From positions 434,001 to 498,000 of the forward strand of contig JANATF010000001.1 of assembly GCA_029449245.1 (NCBI GenBank): a DNA stretch of 64,000 nt. The letters are read 5' to 3'. The notes beneath the pieces are model-generated. The model made no database searches, had not been told where the DNA came from, and saw only the letters and a list, made by a program, of their open reading frames with translations. This document shows, piece after piece, positions 1 through 12,000 of this stretch (positions are counted from its first letter, which is position 1; each line of letters starts with the position of its first letter). The stretch is from Mortierella alpina. Its lineage: Eukaryota > Mortierellomycota > Mortierellomycetes > Mortierellales > Mortierellaceae. A program made the translations under genes and the position numbers.

Positions 1-1772
1 GCGCTACCCTATTGACCACGGCAGCTCACTCTACACCTGCTTCACGAGATATCATTCAAAGAACTACCACTGCAACGCCTGTTGCCGCTGCCAACGCCAC
101 GTCAATTTCACCACTACAAAGGAGATCCCAGGTCGGCTATGCTGCAAGTGCCTCGATACCAACACCCGGCATGGGCTCTGCTCCATCTGTGGCTCCTAGA
201 GCACAAATGAGCCTTCCTAATACGAACACAGCGTCCAGTGTCGTCCATGATGGCTCTTCCGCTCAGTCAAGGCAGAGTCAAGATCGGTCAAAAACATCAA
301 GCACTATTCAAGGAAATGCCACCGCAGTGAGCCATGGCCCCTCCGTTGTTCCCCCTGCGCCGGTCGCACAGTCCACTAATTCGCTAAACTATGTTCGCCC
401 GCCAAAGACAACAGGGGTTGCTGCCATGCCTCACACTGCGCTTGTGGTGGGAGCTCGTGAACCTGGATTCCCCAAGAAGGATTTAAGGTAAAAGAGGGTC
501 GCTTGGATCTAGCCAGCATTACAACGGATGCAGTGGAGATGAGACTAACTATATCGCTGTTTCTTCAATAGACCAGTTATGCGGGTCAATCGCGCAGGGA
601 CAAGAGGATTTAGGGCACCTGAAATTCTCTTCAGGCATTATCGACAGACAGTTGGTATGCTTCCAGAGGTTGATGTTCGTGCGTGAACGTTGTTGCCCAT
701 TGGAGACTTGAAACTAAAGTATTGTCTTCCTCATTTAGCTATCGACATTTGGGCTGTAGGCGTGACCCTATTCTCATTCTTGTCAGGAAGGTTTCCTTTT
801 TTCCATTCGAACGACGATGCCGAGGCTCTTCTTGAGATCGCCGTTCTCTTTGGATATCGTGAAATGAGGAGAGCTGCAGCAAGATTTAGTAAGTGTGTGG
901 ACCAAGAGCGGTCGCTCTATTGAATGATTGTCAGGAAGGTAAAAGTGTGGCCGTCAGATACTACATGCTAACCCTACATCCTAAAACGATATTTGACAGA
1001 TCGAACATTTGTTTGCAACGTGCCTTCCATCAGAGAGCTCCCCATATCTTTTGCCAAAATCTGCCGATTGTTACACCGAAAGCGCTTTGGACTTCCAGAA
1101 GATGGGCATTCAAAGCAGGAGGGTGACCCGTCAACGTCTGTATCAGCATCAGCATCAGCCACAGCGGCGCTGCCGGCGGAAGAAGCACGTTTGGCTCCAA
1201 ATGTTCAATCACAAGCACCGCACGAGCCGTTTGCACTCCCAGCGCCGACAGCAGTGACGTCTTCCCAGCAGCAACGAGTAAAGCACGCGTCGAGACCGGC
1301 AAATACTCTGGTGGATGTCAGGGATCAATCTCGGAGGACACTTGAAGGGCGCATATCATTATCTCACCCGCCCTTAGCCAATCCTCTTGCGGCGAATGCG
1401 GAGGGTGAGAATCCCACTACGATCAGTAAAGCTGCGACCGATACCACGTCTATGCAGATTGAGAGTACAGAGGGCCGTGGGAAACAACATGGCAAGGACG
1501 AGAAGGACGGGAAGGGCGACGGCTACAGCGGGACTAGCTCCAGCAAGAGCAAGAACAAGAGCAGCAGCAAGAGCAGGGGCCACAGCAGAAGCCACAGTAG
1601 TAGCAGTGGCAGTGCCAAAAACAGCAAAAAGAGCAATGTAGGATGGGACTCGCAAGAGAACCTCAGGTCGGCTGTGGATCTGCTTATGAGACTGTTGGCG
1701 CTGGATCCTTCTAGGCGAATAACCGCAGCGGACGCTCTGAAGCACCCGTTCCTGGCTGAGCCTCCGACGTAG
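1..1772 (+). CDS. CDC7: CDC7-like Ser/Thr kinase (DDK catalytic subunit), C-terminal part
   Basis: The gene is open at the left edge, so its N-lobe lies outside the window. Exons by hand are <3-487, 572-654, 739-888 and 1000-1772; all junctions are GT-AG, in frame, and give 496 residues. The first exon is a Ser/Thr/Pro-rich insert of the kind found between DFG and APE in Cdc7. Then come GTRGFRAPEILFRHY (activation segment/APE), AIDIWAVGV and FLSGRFPFFHSNDD (subdomain IX and the typical Cdc7 follow-on). A second Ser/Lys-rich insert of about 170 residues precedes the closing helix LLALDPSRRITAADALKHPF. Cdc7 with Dbf4 phosphorylates the MCM helicase to fire replication origins in the nucleus; that is family knowledge. 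The RAPE and DIWAVGV sequences plus the two inserts fit Cdc7 better than CDK or MAPK kinases. The start is not visible. Confidence 0.88.
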
Positions 1773-2365
1773 CCTTTGCGGGGAACATGCCCCTACCCCC
1801 GGTCATTATTTTTCCATCACTCTGTACATAGCATATAGCACCTTGCATTCACCTCGCCTGTATTTAATAGACTGCCACACCCACAGAGGTGGATAATGAG
1901 GAGGGAGTAAACGACGCGCGGCATAGACGATGCACTCTTGCCCGCCCCCTACCCCTAGAGCAGAAGAGCGGAGCGCAGGTCATTGATCCTTGAAGAGCAA
2001 TGCAGTGAAGGAGCGGTGCGAAAAAAAGGAGTGATGCAGACTCGATCGAGGGGGCGGGCGGATGCAGTGTAGAACTGCTCTCCCCCCTCGTTCACTCCAC
2101 TCTCACCCCTCTTTCTCTCTTCCTTTTCTCCATCGTAAGAATAATTCTACACCCAACCTACCTCCATAACACACGCCTTGGGTGCGCGCCTCGCTCTTTT
2201 CCCTCTCTCTCTCTCTCTCTTTCTCTTTCTCTTTCTCGTTCCCTTTCTCTCCCCCTCTCCCTTCCCATCGCACATTCCGCGCCCCGCCTCTTGTATTTTC
2301 GCTGTCTGACCACCACAGTACCGGGCACTTCTGTCACGATCGACTCACGGCGGACGATCTGGACC
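1773..2365. other. Intergenic: CDC7 3' end and subtilase promoter
   Basis: No gene is visible here. From about 2080 the + strand becomes strongly pyrimidine-rich and stays so until just before the protease start. This is the leader type seen upstream of several genes in the window. No clear TATA box was found. Confidence 0.6.
2192..2267 (+). repeat. Polypyrimidine (CT)n / (TTTCTC)n tract
   Basis: There is a nearly uninterrupted C/T stretch with a (CT)n core followed by TTTCTC-like units, about 100-175 bp before the protease ATG. It is probably part of the promoter or 5' leader. CT-rich tracts near transcription starts are known from other fungi, but the role here is inferred. Confidence 0.75.
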
Positions 2366-5300
2366 ATGAGACCCTTGAGAACAAGACTCCGTGTCCAACT
2401 GGCGCTCGCACTAGTCTTGGCTATCATCAACGTACCGCCATGGCTCATGTTCAAGGGCAACACCATCGTCTCTGTTTGTGCAGTCGAGGTCCAACATCAA
2501 CGTTGGCTAACTGGAGAAGCCAGCGTCGCACAAGCTGGTGCAGACGCGACAGAGTACAACACAGAGGAGCGTGCATCGCAGCAGCAGCAGCAACGGCCAC
2601 TGCATGTCGATCCCATCATGAACCCAGTGTCATACACCTCGCTCCAGTCCAGCATCACCACCGACACTGACTCGAAAGATACGGATGGGGCGGATACGGT
2701 AGAACCCACCGCCGATGAAAGCATCGTTTCTTTGGATGAAAGCAACAGACCAGGAAGCGAGATCAACCCAGCACCGCAGGACTCATCGCCTTCACCCTCA
2801 GCTCCAAAACGAAGGGTCAGCAATACATACTATGCCAGTCTCTCTGCGCCGCCTGGGACCCCTGAGGCAATCGCACAGCACCAGGCAGTGAGAGAGGCGC
2901 TTCTGACTCTACCGGGGCAGGTAACGATCCGCCACGAGTTTGGAGCAGATGAGGACGATGTCTTGAACGTGGTATCGTTCAAGCTGGAGGGCAACAAAGA
3001 TAGACTCGAAGCCATCTCGATGCTCCCAGGCGTCATCGGCATCTATCCTGTGGTAAGCTGGTATCTTGGTTACACCCTACTATGTCTTTGCCACCAGTGC
3101 AGTCTAACAAAAAGTCTTTTTTTGCGCTCTGTTATTCTTGAAAATCAAATAGAGGACACGAAAGAGGCCAAAAGCATTACCCTTGGGGTCATTAAAGCTA
3201 ACAAGGCCAAGTTTAGAGTCTGCGCACATTCTGACAGGCATCAAAATGGCGCAAGAAAAGCTCGGCTTGACAGGCAAGGGTATCAAAGTCGGGATCATTG
3301 GTAAGTGAATCAACTCGCCAACTCTGGCGGACACTGGCTAAGTCATCGATCTCAAGAGCCTCTTCCCCCTCCATTTTACGATGACTTTTAGACACAGGAG
3401 TCGATTACAAGCACCCAGCTCTAGGAGGTTGCTTTGGCCCCGGATGCAAGGTTGCCTTTGGTCATGACTTTGTAGGCGATACGTACGATAATGGCGATCC
3501 AGAGAAGGATGAGCCGAAGCCGGATAATGATCCGATGGACTGCGCCGGGCATGGAACCCATGTTGCCGGTATTGTCGCTGCCCGCAACGAAGGAGCTCAA
3601 GCTCTGGGTCTACAGAGATTCGTCGGAGTAGCCCCCGATGGTATGTGAAAGGACTTGGTGTGCTCCACTAGGCGATAAGTTGATATACAAGCAACGCTAA
3701 CGCTCAAATTTTCGATAAACGTTGACGTTAGCTACGCTTGGAGCTTACAGAGTTTTTGGATGTGATGGCGAGGTGGGTGACGATGTTCTACTGGCGGCTA
3801 TGAAGGCTGCATATCGAGACGGCATGGATATCGTGAACCTATCCCTGGGCGGGTCCTCGAGCTGGCCAGAGGAACCATTTGCCACAGCCTGCAGCGCATA
3901 CATTCAAAAGGGCATGCATATTGCCATTGCAAACGGGAATGACGGCGAGGAGGGCTTATTCGAGGACGGCGCCCCGGCCACAGCATCTGGTGCGGTGGCC
4001 GTTGGTAGCGTTGATAACACTCACTTTCTGGGACCAGCTGCGGACTTGACCTGGCAGGCTGTGGATCACAATGGCCAAGGAGCAGCAGCACCCGGAAACA
4101 ATACTGTGGGGCGGATTGGAATGGCCATGGGTGCCGATTCTGACGATATACCCGTGATGTCTTTCAGGACCGATATCACATACGTGATACATATTCCCAG
4201 CACCAAGGCCGATCCCAAAGGGTGTGCTGCCTATCACGACGCAGAGTTCGAAGGCGAGGATCATGTGCCTCGCTCCCATATCATTGTACTGCTCCTTCGT
4301 GGAGATTGCACATTTGGCGACAAAGCCAAGAATGCTATCAAGGCCAAACTGGGAGGGATGCTTGTTTATGATACCGTTCCAGAACAAAAACCACTGGGCA
4401 TGGCGATCTCAGGATTCAACATCTCAGCAGCTGGTTTGTCCTTGGAGGACGCGACTATGATTCTGGAAGCCGTCAGGTCCAAGCAGGGTGATTCGTCAAC
4501 GACTGTCAACAGCGGGTTCAGGTTAGCAGCGCGCTTCACAAGCGCAGACCAGGTCCTGAAACTCGCCAGCGGAGGCAAGATCTCTGATTTTTCGTCTTGG
4601 GGTCCAGATGCCCGCCTTCGTTACAAGCCGGATATTGTCACTCCAGGAGGAATGATCTACTCGACATTTCCGCTGGCCAAAGGTGGATTTGCGACACTCC
4701 AGGGCACATCAATGGCCTCGCCTTACTTGGCTGGTATACAGGCCCTCTTCCTTCAGAAATACGGCAAGACAGAACCAGCAAAATTCTTGAGTATCCTGCA
4801 ATCGACGGCTGTTCCTACAATCCAACCTGGGTCCACCACAGGATTGACCTCAGTCTTTCAGCAAGGTGGAGGTCTTGTTTCTATGGAACGACTCTTTGCA
4901 GACGATCCGCCAGCGATTTTGACACCCGCAGTTTTGTATATGAACGACACACAATATCAAAAGCTGGACCATGAGGTTTCATTCACGAACCCTTCCGGAT
5001 CCAGAACCACCAGGAAATGGACCGCTTTGCACCGACCAGCGATCTCAGTCAATGGATTCGATGACAGTCATCACTACGTGCCTGTGAACCAATCGCGTAT
5101 CCGCACCTCAGAGTTCGGTGTAGGCGGTGTCACCGTGACTCCTCCAGAGCTGGTCCTTGCGCCTGGTGCCGCCGGAACAGTGATGATTCACATCACACCT
5201 CCAACAGGCTTGGCTCTGCAGGACCGATGGCTATTCAGTGGATATATCGAGTTTCAGTGCCAGACGGATCAAGGAGTTCCATGTGCGTCGAGTCTGGTGT

Positions 5301-6691
5301 CGTATGGAGGCATGCATGGTTCCCTCGCTGGGGTTCCAATCCTGAACCCTGCATTGACGTATCCAGCTATGCAACTCAACCGTTATGCGGACAGTGATGA
5401 GAGTAGTGCAAAGGCTAAAAAGGCGAACGTGGATTCAGAGAGGCAGGATCACCATCATTCCCAGAGTCAGCAACAAGCAGGAGTTACACCTAAGGAGAAA
5501 CGTTCTGGAAAGGATCGAGCAAAGGAGGACGGCAAGGGAAATGGTCCAGTGCACAAGAGCTTGTACCATGACCGATCGGAGCAGGTGACTGTGGGCAAGG
5601 ATGACGACGACTGGGTCCAGATCCTTGTCTCTGTGAATTTCCCCACGGGTCTCTTGACCATTGAGGCCGAGTCTGTTTGCGACGACGATGATCAGGACCG
5701 ACTTGATGACGATGGCCACAGCAACATGCGACTCGAAGTAGGAGGCTCGGGTCCAAATCGGTTCCAGATCATGACGAGCGACGAGGAGGAGGAGTTGGAT
5801 GAGACCAAGGATGTGGTGGCCCCTGAGGAAGAGCTTGAGCCATTACTGCAAGGAGACGAACATTTGGAGAGAATCGCGCTATTGAAAGCGCGTCGGGAGC
5901 GATCACGGGAGCTGGCCTTCATGCCAAGTGGACTGTATATGCCCTACGAAGGATATTCGCGCGTGATGATGGCGCCTTCGACCTTGGACGAGGTTGTGAG
6001 GCTGCATCGCAAGACTGAGGACAGTCATATGAGGCATGGCAAGGACAAGGATAGCCATATGAGACATGGCAAGGACAAGGACAGTCATATAGGGCATGAC
6101 AAAGACAAGGAGCAGGCTCTCCATAGAGGATCAAAGGCACCCCTTGACAAAAAGAAGGGCGACCACAAGAAGGGCGAGAACAAGGCGGACCGGCCACTAC
6201 ACGGGAAAAAAGATAAGAAACGGCCCAAGACATCTGGTGCGAACGAGCATGATAAGGACAAGATCCAAAGCACACCCGCTACAGCCTGTGTACCGCGGAT
6301 ATTGGGACTTATTCCGAACGGTTTCAACCCCTGGACGACGCGAAATGATGATGCCGAGGGAAACACGTTTCAGTCGTTTCCATGGAACGGCGATTTGCTA
6401 CTCCAGAACCATGAGGCTGTCGCGGAGGGAGACTATAATGGACCCGCTACGCCCAATGGACAGGCGGCAGGCGAAGGAAAGGAGATGGAGGACATCGACG
6501 GTCGGGGCAAGAGAAAGAACCACAAAAAGTCAGCTAGTGCGAAAAAGGATCCAACACAGGACACTCGAAACCTGCCAAACGGTCGATATCGCCTTATCGT
6601 CAAGGTCCTCAAGCCCTGGGGAGTCCATGGTCGTGCAAGTGATGTAGAGAGGTGGTCTAGTCCGATTATTACCATCCAACGTAAGAAATAA
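2366..6691 (+). CDS. Secreted subtilisin-like serine protease (S8, PA-domain type)
   Basis: Exons 2366-3052, 3153-3300, 3392-3640 and 3732-6691 give 1347 residues. The ATG at 2366 was chosen because a hydrophobic signal-like segment follows it (about residues 10-30). Domains in order: I9-type propeptide (about 155-229); catalytic Asp in GIIDTGVDYKHP (about 279), His in DCAGHGTHVAG (about 332), oxyanion Asn in IANGND, a PA domain inserted around 500-620 (LLLRGDCTFG), and Ser in GTSMASPYLAG (about 690). A beta-rich Fn3-like region follows. The last 400 residues hold acidic stretches and a very Lys/His/Asp-rich insert with three 10-residue repeats, ending in a short beta-type segment. The catalytic set is complete, so an active secreted or wall-bound endoprotease is expected. 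The order matches fungal minor extracellular protease (Vpr-like) subtilases. The charged insert is unusual, since most family members are about 850-950 residues. Confidence 0.93.
6022..6111 (+). repeat. In-frame 30-bp tandem repeat in the protease gene
   Basis: Three copies of a 30-bp unit encode DSHMRHGKDK-type decapeptides; the third copy is diverged (DSHIGHDKDK). The repeat keeps the frame and lies in the charged insert near residue 1125. The His/Lys/Asp content could bind metal or anionic surfaces; that is inference. Confidence 0.85.
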
Positions 6692-7080
6692 CTCCTTTCC
6701 ATCCGCTTAGAATTGCCTTCCTCCCCCTCCCTACTCTCTGCAGAGAGCAATATCCTCGATACCTGCGGCGCGTACATCTTCCTCCCGTTGAGGTAATCAT
6801 AAATTTGCCAGACAAACCATATCGAGGAGGGCGCGCGGTGCTCATTGCGAAGAAGGTTAATGTACCTCACTGCTGTATGGGCGCTAGCGCGGCGCATTAA
6901 GTCTAGAGGCTTTAAAGAAAGGAAAGACAAAGACCCGTAGAGGTGCGTGCACTCATTCAACACTTTATGCAATTTGACAATCGGCTCGTGTGAGGACGCC
7001 TTCGTGCGAAATGAGTCGCGTGGGTGGGCAAAGAATAATCTGCAGTGGCGAACGGTATGTGGGGTGCATATTTCGGTCGA

Positions 7081-7111
7081 GATGCATGGATGCATGGATG
7101 CATGGATGCAC
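7081..7111 (+). repeat. Short tandem repeat, unit ATGCATGG
   Basis: About 3.5 copies of the 8-bp unit ATGCATGG occur head to tail. The unit contains the palindrome ATGCAT. It looks like a microsatellite with no coding context. Confidence 0.8.
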
Positions 7112-8291
7112 AGAGATGAACCTCCCGACAAATGCAACGGTGTAGAATGCAAGCAGTGCCACGAACAGGGCCTAAAGTCTCGAAAAAGGTCACCTATCAC
7201 GCCTACTCCGACCCCGTGTAGAGCTGTACACACGTTCGTCTACGTTCGTAGGATATGTGCCCATCGATTGTGACCTTTCGAGGAGGAGGAGGGGAGCACC
7301 CGTTGTGAGGCGGAGTCCTCAGGTTGGCAGGTCAGAAGGATGTTGCCCAGTGGAGGGCACACGTTTTCTCTCCCAAGAGCTACTCTGCTCTGTGCCTTTT
7401 TGAGAGAGTTCTGTCGCGCTCTCCGGTTCTTTGATCGATGTTATCAGAGTTTTTTGCGTTCTTTGGAAAAGGCTGGCCCAGGCAGCGACATGATCGGTGA
7501 GAATAGGGAAGTGTTTTGCTCTCACGTGTGGCGCCGGCGTTAGCCAAGGAAGCAAGAATGCACGCTAGAACAAATAACGCAGCATTGTTCATCACAGAGG
7601 TTGAGACGACAGACTAGGGTGCCTGAGGCGATGGATAAGATGGAGGAAGAGAACATTTCTGGGAGAGATATCCAAGCAGGCGTGAAACCGATGAAAAAAG
7701 GTTCAATATGAGCGCGCGCGCGTGCGCACGTTGCGCTGAGCGACGGCCCTGATTGGCTAACAAGCCTGCGAAAAAAAGGTATATGTACACTGACAGACAA
7801 TGTAGAGCAACACGGCAAGTACAGTACTCTACAAACAAGCTGAACCTCTGCGCATGCTATCCACGGACGCTGAGCTCGATGCCTTCTCCTGTAGCTTGTG
7901 CAAAGGACTTTAGATTATGGGTATTCAACGGAGGAGTCTAGTCCCTAGCTACCTCTCTCTTTTTTTTTTTTTTTGCGGCTAGCACTGACCAAGTATCGCA
8001 ACTTTGGGTGGACCCGAGTAAAAAAAGACAAGATGATCCTCTGATCGCCAAGAAGTCGTTGGAATAGTTTGAGCGATGCGCCCAATGCTGGCTGCAGTAC
8101 TCAAACGCCAATAGGGGCATGAAGATTGGCCGTGCTTCCATAACCGCTTGGGTCGCACATCTGATGTTCAGTGTGGCCCCACCCCCTCTTGTGACCCGCC
8201 AGATGAACCTGCAGTTACTCACCTTGAGCACATTCACATAAAGCTTTGATGCTCCCTTTGCATTAATGAGAGCGATGTGCTGAGGCTAGGC

Positions 8292-8461
8292 ATTGGCCTG
8301 GCTCGAGAAGTTTCCCGTGGACCAATCGCTGTTTCATGGACGATTAGAGTAGAACACAGCAATAGGGCCGGCCACAAGATGAATGGAACGGCGAAAGCAA
8401 TCGTAGTGTGGTACGGGCAGCGGGCAGTGGGTGGGCAAGAGGGGACATTGGTTGCGATTGG
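8292..8461. promoter_or_regulatory. Cluster of four CCAAT/ATTGG pentamers
   Basis: ATTGG occurs at 8292-8296, 8447-8451 and 8457-8461, and CCAAT at 8322-8326. They lie 100-300 bp before the CT-rich leader of the LRR gene. CCAAT is the core site of the fungal HAP/CBC complex (known); spacing and density suggest a real promoter, but use is inferred. Confidence 0.45.
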
Positions 8462-8727
8462 ACCCGAAGCCAGCGTGGCAGGCCTAGTTGGACACGAACG
8501 AATGAATGAATGAGTAGGGGGGCTTTTAATCAAAGGCATTGAAAGCCAATTTTTGCTCTGACGCCACACATCCGCACAACGTCGTCCTCCTTTCTTTCGT
8601 TTCCTTCTCGACCCTTTTCTTTCCTCGCTCTCTCCCTCTCTTTTTTATCTGATTCCCTTCCGGCTTCGCTCCATCTCGCACCCTTCTCGCTGCCCCAACT
8701 GCCTTCTCTGCCCTTCTAAAGCGGTTG

Positions 8728-8770
8728 CGGCCCATCCTTCTGCCCATCCTTCTGCCCATCCTTGTGCCCA
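8728..8770 (+). repeat. 12-bp tandem repeat, unit CCATCCTTCTGC
   Basis: Three to four head-to-tail copies of a 12-bp pyrimidine-rich unit lie within the likely 5' leader of the LRR gene. The last copy differs (TTGTGC). It is non-coding in any supported model. Confidence 0.75.
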
Positions 8771-9014
8771 TACTCCTCTCGATATACCCTCTCCGCCACA
8801 TCCACATCCTTGCATTAAGCTCTGCATCGCCCTCCACATCGCCTTGCTCCTCGAGCCAGGACCGTCGTTCCGATACATACATCCAACTAATCTTCGCTGT
8901 AAGAAGCTATGGCTTGCTTTGACGTGCGGGTGTGCTGTGTCGCTATCAAAGATGCGGGCCAGCAGGGCTGACTTGAAGATTCTGGCCTCTGGACTATAGA
9001 AAACAACACACTCG

Positions 9015-12000
9015 ATGCATATTGCAACAGGAGCATATCGCTCACCCCAGTTCTACAGAAGCGGCTCTAGCACTCCAAGCTCAGATGAAATCACGACTGT
9101 TGGCAACGGTAGCGTGCCCCAGCGGCCACCTCACCAAAGCCGGCAGCGCTCAGAATCCACCACCTCCTCACCAACTATCACCGGGTCCCAGTACTACCAG
9201 CACTTTCAAGCTCAACAACAGCAGCAGGATGCATACTACGCCCCTTCCTCTCATTCCTCACCCAGACCGTCGCCTCGATCGACTCCAAACACATATGGAA
9301 CGGGCTACCCACCACCCTCACAGGTCCCACCTTCGCCTGGTGGATTTCAGCTGCCACCGTCTGCTCTGTCGATCTCTACTCGAGAGGATGCGATCAGATC
9401 CGGTTCCATCTCGTATAATCAGCAGCAATATCAAAGTACAACTCACTCCTCTTCCTCCTCTTACCGATCACCGCACATGTCACCAGGTCTGCCTTCAAGC
9501 AACGGGAACATGGCTATTTTGCCTCCACCTTTGACATTGCCGGATTCGTTTTTGGAAGATCAGTCTGACTATGCAGGATATTACGCCTCGGATGTCGGGA
9601 TCCTGTCCAGTCCTCAGCTATTGCCCAACCATAACCATCTGCCAACACCCCAGAACAGCGGATCTCTCATCTCCAGACAGCAACAGAACTCGCACTATCT
9701 TCAGACGGCGGAGCTACCTGTGGCCCCCTCCAGGCATAGCTCCAGAGGCGCAGGTATCGGATTGAATGGATTCCTGCCCTCACCGCACATGACTCCGACA
9801 ACATCGCCACTGCAGAATGATTTTCCATCCTTGTCGCTCAACGGTAAGATCTACTCTCCAGATGTGCAGTATATGCATCGTGGTGATTGTATTAGCCGGG
9901 AGCGGCGGCTGAAAGATGGTGGTGTGAGGATGTATATTTATGTGGATAACAAGAGGAGTCTGGTTCTCTCGCACGAAGTCTTTGCAGCCCTTCCCACCCC
10001 CCCCCCCCAAAAAAAAACAGTGCTGTAAACACAAGCCCAACTGTATTTAGCTCTTGCATTAACTGTGGCGACTTTTGAATGCTGCTATGATGCGGGTTGC
10101 GTGGGTGCGTGGGTGTTTGTGAGTGAGAGCAAAGAAGAGAGAGTGATGAAGAGTACCCCCTTCGACCTGTGAAAGAGATTGCTTCAGGAACGTGGATCGC
10201 CTATGGAAGCAGTCACAGCCAATCACAAGCGAGAGATGAAAAAAAAAAGATCCTTGGAGTACCCTGCCAGGCACCTACGCCCACGCCTTCGTGGCTCGCT
10301 TCCTTTCTCTTCCCGCCGCTGCCTGCTCTGACCAGTCAACAACTGTGAAAAACGTGCTTCAGTCTTCGTGCGTGCTTGTGAACAAGAAGGTGCTTGTGGT
10401 AAAAAAAAAACTGGCTCTTCTAAACACTCCATTTATTTTTGGTTCACCTTATCTCCATGCGGTTCTCCTTTGCATGGGACAACATCGGCTTGATCTCAAA
10501 TGAAGATTTTACACATCCTAACGTGCGACTCGTTCATAACCCATCTGCATATACCGATCTAGATGCTCGCCGTCCTAGTTCTAGCGCCAATAACAACCCG
10601 GGCGTTCCTCACGGAGACATCAGCCGTAGCCGTGCCCACTCGTCCTCCCTCTCCACTGTCTCGACAGATGATTCAATCGCCAGCCGCAACTCGCTCATGC
10701 CCCGTCCCAACACTGACTCGATCATTATCCAACCTGAGGGTTTCTATCAAGGTCAGCCTCAAGTCCCTGTGGATTCGTTCCTCATGCCGACACAGGACCA
10801 GTTCCCAGCAGACTCGCTGATCCTCTTCGGAGGCACAGCCGCGCACTCTGAAGGAGGACTCTTCCGCAAAGATCAAAAGGAGTATCTGATGTTAACAAAC
10901 ACCACTCTGCTAAAGTACAAATCCATGGAGAAGGCCGCCAAGGTCTTTGGTAACCAGTCGGTCTGGTCCTCGTCCTCGGGTCATCAGATCCTCACACCTC
11001 ATCAGACGGCTTTGATCTCAAAAGACCACCGCATCCTCACGCTCAACTCGATCGTTGGTGTTCATACGCGTCAGCCTCCAGCCGGAGATGTGCAGATCGT
11101 GATCGAGTACCTGATCTCAATCTCTTCTCAGCCAGCAACCATGCATTTCACACCAGCACCCGACCAAGTGGAAGCCTGGCTTAAGGAGCTGCGTCTGGGC
11201 TGCAACTATCACGCAGCTCAGGCTGGGCTAATTCCGAAGGGTACACGCCAGCGCCAATGGGTATTGGACAAGATGCAAGAAGATTACATTGCCCTTCCAG
11301 CCAGCGTCGCCGAGAACCATCCAACGGCTTTGGCAGCAGGCGGGATGTGGCGCGCCTACTTCAAGTGCCAGCGAATCAAGGGTGTGCCAGCAACAGACAA
11401 TTATATGGCTGCGGACTCCAAGGTCGCCTTGGAGGGCAAAATCGTGGTGATCGCGGTCGGAAACTCGTTCATCCACATTCTGCCACACAATCTCGGAAAT
11501 GGAAGCACCAAGGACGATATGAAGGATGAGCGCACCATTCTGCAGTACCCGATCCTGACCATTCGGACAATCCAGTACAAGGAGAGAGATGACTCATTCA
11601 CCATGAGTTTTGGCACAACTCTGCGCCAGCGAACGGTCGCCATGACGTTTACGGCTGCCCGCGCTAGAGAGATCATTATCGCGATCCGCGCCAGAGTTGA
11701 GAGTCTTCGGTGGCTGTATCCACTAACGAGGAAGGGCATTGAGTTGTCACTCTCTGACGACCTGTCGAGGCCCATTCCTGTACCCTCTAAAGAGTACCTT
11801 ATAGACCTTGGCTTTGAAGATCTGTTGAGGGCAGAGTGTCATGCCACGGGCGTGGATCGTAAGGTGTTTGACAACGTCCTAATCGATGGGTTCACTATCA
11901 AGGTTGACAAGGCCAGCGACACGCCAGACACGAGGCGCGACTACACTGCAGAGGAGATAAAGTGTGTCCTGCGTGCTCTGCGGTTCAACACGACGTTCAA

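Larger units (their letters stand above)
6692..9014. other. 2.3-kb intergenic region upstream of the LRR gene
   Basis: I see no gene. Antisense ORFs near 6433-7233 are low in coding character and overlap the protease 3' end. The region contains an 8-bp tandem repeat (7081-7111), an alternating purine-pyrimidine stretch near 7708-7725, a poly-T run near 7963-7974, a CCAAT-box cluster (8292-8461) and a pyrimidine-rich leader (about 8570-8880). A possible leader intron runs from GTAAGA at about 8899 to TATAG at about 8998. Confidence 0.6.

Noticed and set aside
6433-7233. 266-codon minus-strand ORF
   Set aside because: It is partly antisense to the protease 3' end, its composition is unlike the neighbouring genes, and no motif is present.
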